Of a DNA stretch of 64,000 nucleotides, positions 61,113 to 64,000 are shown piece after piece. A model generated the notes under the pieces. That model saw only the letters and a list, made by a program, of their open reading frames with translations. It ran no database searches and was not told the origin of the DNA. The stretch spans positions 1,798,001-1,862,000 of the forward strand of contig OZ241880.1 in the NCBI GenBank assembly GCA_965203505.1. The letters are read 5' to 3'. Source of the DNA: Bin127 sp965203505. Lineage in GTDB: Bacteria > Chloroflexota > Dehalococcoidia > Lucifugimonadales > Lucifugimonadaceae. The position numbers were made by a program, and so were the translations under genes. Every line of letters begins with the position of its first letter. Positions within the stretch are counted from its first letter, which is position 1.

Positions 61113-61949
61113 TTATAGGACGTTGAGCATTGCGAGTAGTTGGTCGACGCCGGCGGTGTTTTGTTGGCGTTTTTCGCGGATTTGTCGTAACAGGATTAAT
61201 TCTTCGGCGGTCATTTCGTCGAGATCGTCGAGATCGATGCCGCGTTTTTTGGCACGATTGGCAACTTCCACCGCTTCGGCATCGACAGCGGCGATCGTCT
61301 CCGGATTCATGTTTTGTCGTTTGGCATCTCGTATGAATTCGAGCCATTGGGTGCCGACTTCGGCCAATTCTTCGACGTCTAGACCTGCATTGCGCGCTTT
61401 GGTGACGAAATCGATTTCGCGACTGTTCAACGCTGCGATTTCGGCGTTGGTTACGCCTTCTCCGGTCAGACGTGCGATCGACTCAAGGGTTTCGGTGTCG
61501 ATCAGATCGATTTGTTCGTCGGTGAGCCCGAGTCGTGCAAGTCGACGTAGCGCAACGATCTGTGTAGCGCTGAGTGCGGCGAGATCGGACGCGGGGATGC
61601 ACAACTCGTCTAGACGTCGGATGATCTTGCTGTGTTCGGGGTCCAGTTGTTCAACATCTTCGGCTTTAAGCTCCATCTCCAAAAGGGTGTCGAGCAGGCG
61701 GGTTTGCTCTTGAGAGAGAATTCGGACTTCTTCGTCGAAGTAGTGGGCTACCCTGCCGTAGTTGATGCTGAGTTTTGCCATCCAGTAGTTGACTGTGGCT
61801 TTTTGGACGCCGATTTCGCTTGCGATGCTGCTTACGGTGATGCCGGGTTCGTTCAATTGCTGACGCAGGACATCGCGCAGGGGTCCGCCGAGAATCTCCT
61901 CGGCGCGTTCGACAGCGGGGGTGGATCTGAGGAAGTTGACGGTAGTCAT
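61113..61949 (-). CDS. HTH protein with seven exact 24-residue repeats
   Basis: A 278-residue protein. A helix-turn-helix lies at about 39-60 (VSSIASEIGVQKATVNYWMA). From residue 94 to 261 the sequence divides without gaps into seven 24-residue units; the first begins LKAEDVEQLD, the second IPASDLAALS, the third LTDEQIDLID, then VTNAEIAALN, LDVEELAEVG, MNPETIAAVD and IDLDDLDEMT. Each has a leading hydrophobic residue, a hydrophobic at position 6, an acidic or Thr/Ser mid-region, and ends RLxxxG-like. The ATG 61947-61949 follows GAGGTGATC. I know of no named family with this form; a DNA-binding regulator with an alpha-solenoid is inferred. Confidence 0.7.
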   Translation of the reverse strand: MTTVNFLRSTPAVERAEEILGGPLRDVLRQQLNEPGITVSSIASEIGVQKATVNYWMAKLSINYGRVAHYFDEEVRILSQEQTRLLDTLLEMELKAEDVEQLDPEHSKIIRRLDELCIPASDLAALSATQIVALRRLARLGLTDEQIDLIDTETLESIARLTGEGVTNAEIAALNSREIDFVTKARNAGLDVEELAEVGTQWLEFIRDAKRQNMNPETIAAVDAEAVEVANRAKKRGIDLDDLDEMTAEELILLRQIREKRQQNTAGVDQLLAMLNVL

Positions 61950-61958
61950 GGTGATCAC

Positions 61959-62490
61959 CTCGATGCGATTGCCACGGACTGAAAGGGCTGAGAGTCGGCA
62001 ATTGATCGCATTTCGTTTGAACTAGTTTAGAGCATGTTCGATGCTGATTTCAACGAATTTCGCGACATCGGCGATATTTCTCAAGTTGGTTTTGAACAAG
62101 TATAAACTACGTCGCAACTTCGTTCGTCATCATTTTGACGAAGTGTCAATACAGAGTTGCTTTATGCTTTGAACGTGACTGTTTGAGACGTTCTACAAGT
62201 TTGCGACTTGGTTTGAACAAGTGTGAACACTTTAGTTTCCGTGCTCACGGCAACTTGGGGCAAGATATTTCGGGCTATGATGGGAACGATTCGCAAGGAT
62301 GGTCAGGATGATGTTCCACGGGAAGGTGTTAGCAGTGCTGTGCCAAATGTTGGGTTCGCAACATGGGCTCGGAAAGGGTTGGGAAGGGTTTAGGGTGCCT
62401 CTAGGGTTAGAATCGACGGGCTATGGCGATTTATGGGTCTGAACGTACGCCCTGCCCTGTTGACATCTCTCCCGATTAAGGAATAGGCAT
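61959..62490. other. Intergenic region upstream of the HTH-repeat gene
   Basis: 530 bases, AT-rich compared with the genes. It holds the TTTGAAC-type motifs described separately and a TTGAC/GTCAA inverted repeat at about 62136-62150. No open frame resembling a known protein and no RNA gene seen. Confidence 0.5.
62016..62228. promoter_or_regulatory. Cluster of TTTGAAC motifs, candidate operators
   Basis: Four related sites: TTTGAACTAGTTTA (62016-62029), TTTGAACAAGTATAAAC (62091-62107), TTTGAACGTGAC (62168-62179) and TTTGAACAAGTGTGAAC (62212-62228). They share TTTGAAC; the 17-base copies share TTTGAACAAGT and end in AAC. The first three lie about 75-77 bases apart. They lie between the HTH-repeat gene and the DedA gene, as operators or promoter elements for one or both. 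Confidence 0.5.
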
Positions 62491-63159
62491 TTGGGATTCA
62501 TCATCGATCTGATCGAGGCTGTGGAGCACTGGTTGCTGGATTTCAGCACCGAGGTCTATGAGCTGATGGGATGGGGAGGAGTTGTGGCGTTGATGGCGTT
62601 GGAGAGTACTGCCTTTCCCCTACCGAGCGAGATCGTGATGCCATTTGCGGGTTGGAGGTTGATACTCGACAAAGGATTGGGTGTCGAATGGGTGTTCCTT
62701 GCTGGTTTTTGGGGCGCGGTCGGTAGCGTCATCGGATCGCTCGCGGAGTATTACATCTCGCGTGCAGGAGGACGGCCGTTGATCGAGCGTTACGGCAAGT
62801 ATCTCCTGATAACTCGGAAAGACCTCGAACGGGCCGACCACTGGTTTACCAACCGCGGTGAGATAACGATTCTGGTTGGTCGGCTGGTGCCGGTGGTGCG
62901 GCATTTCATATCGATACCTGCGGGCATAGCTAGGATGAACGTGATTAAGTTCAGCGTCTATACGTTCATCGGTGCCCTTCCGTGGTGCGTGTTTCTGGCG
63001 TGGACGGGTTATCTGCTTGGCGACAACTACGATGCTGTGCGGGATTACACGCGTTCGTTTACGCTGCCGATTGTGATCATTGGGTGCGCGTTGGTGGTTT
63101 GGTTTCTGGTGCACCGGATACGGGAGATACGGGCTGAGTCTGCGCAGGATGGGGAGTAG
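62491..63159 (+). CDS. DedA-family membrane protein
   Basis: A 222-residue member of the DedA/VTT family, proposed lipid scramblases or transporters. The signature LESTAFPLPSEIVMPFAG, then AEYYISRAGGRPLIERYGK, RLVPVVRHFISIPAG with the Arg of the family, and GALPWCVFLAWTGYLLG are present, in four to six membrane segments. TTG at 62491 is used as start. Divergent from the HTH-repeat gene across the putative operator region. Confidence 0.9.
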   Translation: MGFIIDLIEAVEHWLLDFSTEVYELMGWGGVVALMALESTAFPLPSEIVMPFAGWRLILDKGLGVEWVFLAGFWGAVGSVIGSLAEYYISRAGGRPLIERYGKYLLITRKDLERADHWFTNRGEITILVGRLVPVVRHFISIPAGIARMNVIKFSVYTFIGALPWCVFLAWTGYLLGDNYDAVRDYTRSFTLPIVIIGCALVVWFLVHRIREIRAESAQDGE

Positions 63160-63248
63160 AGGGATTGGCGAAGAACGACAACATATGCGGGATTTGGATC
63201 AGGGTGAGACGTTTCAAGCGGTGGTACGGTTGAGGATGATGGGTTGAT

Positions 63249-63278
63249 TAGTAACTATTCGCTAGAATTGAGTTACTA
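63249..63278. promoter_or_regulatory. Inverted repeat before the iron-sulfur oxidoreductase gene
   Basis: TAGTAACT (63249-63256) and AGTTACTA (63271-63278) are perfect 8-base arms 14 bases apart. The element is about 20 bases upstream of the TTG start at 63299, the right position for a repressor operator. No regulator is known to me for this sequence. Confidence 0.4.
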
Positions 63279-63298
63279 TCGGACAGGGTTGGTGAAAG

Positions 63299-64000
63299 TT
63301 GACGACCGCAGCTAGTCAAACCAAAACGAATGGTCGCACGAAGTGGCTCGACGTGCGTGTTAACGGTGTTGCGGTTAAGTGTGCGGATGGTTCAAGGGTG
63401 CTCGATGCAGTTGGCGAGGCTGGGTTTGATGTCCCGACGCTCTGTTTCGATGAGCGAGTTGGTGCGCAAGGGACGTGTCGCATGTGTCTGGTGGATGTTG
63501 AGGTTAACGGTCGTACGGAGCAGGTGGCATCTTGTACGGCGTTTGCCGAAGATGGGATGGGTGTGGCTACGCATACCGATGAGATTCGGGATTATCGTAG
63601 GACGCTGTTGGAGATGCTACTTTCGGAGATGTCTTCGCCCAATGCGAATCCGTATTCGAACAAGGTTGGTCCGACGGAGTTTGATCAGGCAGTGGAGGAG
63701 TATGAGGCGCGTTGGGATGCGTTCCCGAGATTACGGCCAAGGGATAAGGCGATCCACGATGAGAATCCGTTTATCCAACGTGACTATGACTACTGCATAG
63801 CGTGTTACCGCTGCACGAACGTTTGCAACGATTGGGAGCAGGCGGCAGCGATAACGGTTGATGGTCGGGGGCAGGATTCGAGCATCTTCACGTTCTTCGG
63901 TAATGAGTTGATGGACTCGCCCTGCACGTTTTGCGGCCAGTGCATCAACACGTGCCCTACAGGCGCTTTGACGGATCGGAAGGTGGTTTCGCAGGATATA
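63299..64000 (+). CDS. Formate dehydrogenase alpha / NuoG-like subunit, N-terminal part
   Basis: The reading frame from TTG 63299 runs off the right edge (234 codons seen). The N-terminal ferredoxin domain has the 2Fe-2S set in PTLCFDERVGAQGTCRMCLVD and a later VASCTAF Cys. A second part has two 4Fe-4S motifs, CIACYRCTNVCND and CTFCGQCINTCPTGAL. This order fits FdhF/FdsA-type alpha subunits or NuoG; NuoG usually has a His-Cys-rich cluster, which is not clear here, so formate dehydrogenase-like is favoured. The molybdenum domain would lie outside the window. Confidence 0.8.
   Translation, partial: MTTAASQTKTNGRTKWLDVRVNGVAVKCADGSRVLDAVGEAGFDVPTLCFDERVGAQGTCRMCLVDVEVNGRTEQVASCTAFAEDGMGVATHTDEIRDYRRTLLEMLLSEMSSPNANPYSNKVGPTEFDQAVEEYEARWDAFPRLRPRDKAIHDENPFIQRDYDYCIACYRCTNVCNDWEQAAAITVDGRGQDSSIFTFFGNELMDSPCTFCGQCINTCPTGALTDRKVVSQDI

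Noticed and set aside
1..64000. tRNA or rRNA genes
   Set aside because: No segment with a T-arm GTTCRANNC in cloverleaf context and no 16S/23S/5S conserved sequence was recognised in intergenic DNA.

Overview
The window looks like chromosomal DNA of a member of the Chloroflexota, most likely a marine SAR202/Dehalococcoidia-type bacterium. The pointers are indirect: LL-diaminopimelate aminotransferase (DapL) lysine synthesis, many lipoproteins with Thr-Pro-rich linkers, a stomatin/NfeD pair, frequent TTG starts behind good ribosome binding sites, and gene-dense housekeeping clusters. No rRNA or tRNA gene was seen, so the placement is an inference. Both ends cut a gene: smpB on the left, and a formate dehydrogenase alpha/NuoG-like subunit on the right.

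Region 1 (1-9.9 kb, minus strand) is a tight housekeeping run: tsaC, a polyprenyl-synthetase homologue, pgk, tpiA, miaA, dapF, dapL, hflX, an S41 protease and smpB. Two enzymes here have altered active sites. DapF has Ser at both catalytic Cys positions, and the prenyl synthetase has lost Asp residues from both Asp-rich motifs. Region 2 (10-16.4 kb, plus strand) holds purine genes: guaA, purD, purB, purC and purS, plus a DUF3105 protein. Region 3 (16.4-22.9 kb, minus strand) is a potassium channel and a histidine operon hisZ-hisG-hisD-hisC-hisB, in which a full-length HisG sits beside a HisZ-like protein.

Region 4 (23-44 kb) is mixed. It has a two-component system whose kinase gene carries a frameshift in the ATP-binding domain, a FAD oxidoreductase, PPK2, two paralogous SDRs, an RDD protein and an aminotransferase. 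It also has a phospholipase-D-like nuclease fused to a P-loop ATPase (a candidate defence or DNA-processing protein), a threonine-synthase-like enzyme, a gamma-glutamyltransferase, a secreted protein, a small protein paired with a retropepsin-like protease, and uvrC.

Region 5 (44-52.9 kb, minus strand) is a stomatin/NfeD membrane-quality-control pair split by two tandem plant-type leucine-rich-repeat lipoproteins, followed by a DUF433/DUF5615 toxin-antitoxin pair and an SDR.

Region 6 (52.9-60.4 kb) is dominated between genes by a modular family of short inverted repeats (modules A, B and C, all in one orientation) and by about 650 bp of GC-rich, hairpin-rich DNA that may encode a structured RNA. 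Its genes are an MFS exporter, an orphan HicB, a PQQ-type sugar dehydrogenase lipoprotein, dnaN and larB.

Region 7 (60.4-64 kb) has a lipoprotein cytochrome c, an unusual DNA-binding protein made of a helix-turn-helix plus seven exact 24-residue repeats, a DedA membrane protein and the start of the iron-sulfur oxidoreductase. A set of repeated TTTGAAC motifs lies upstream of the repeat protein and may be its operators.
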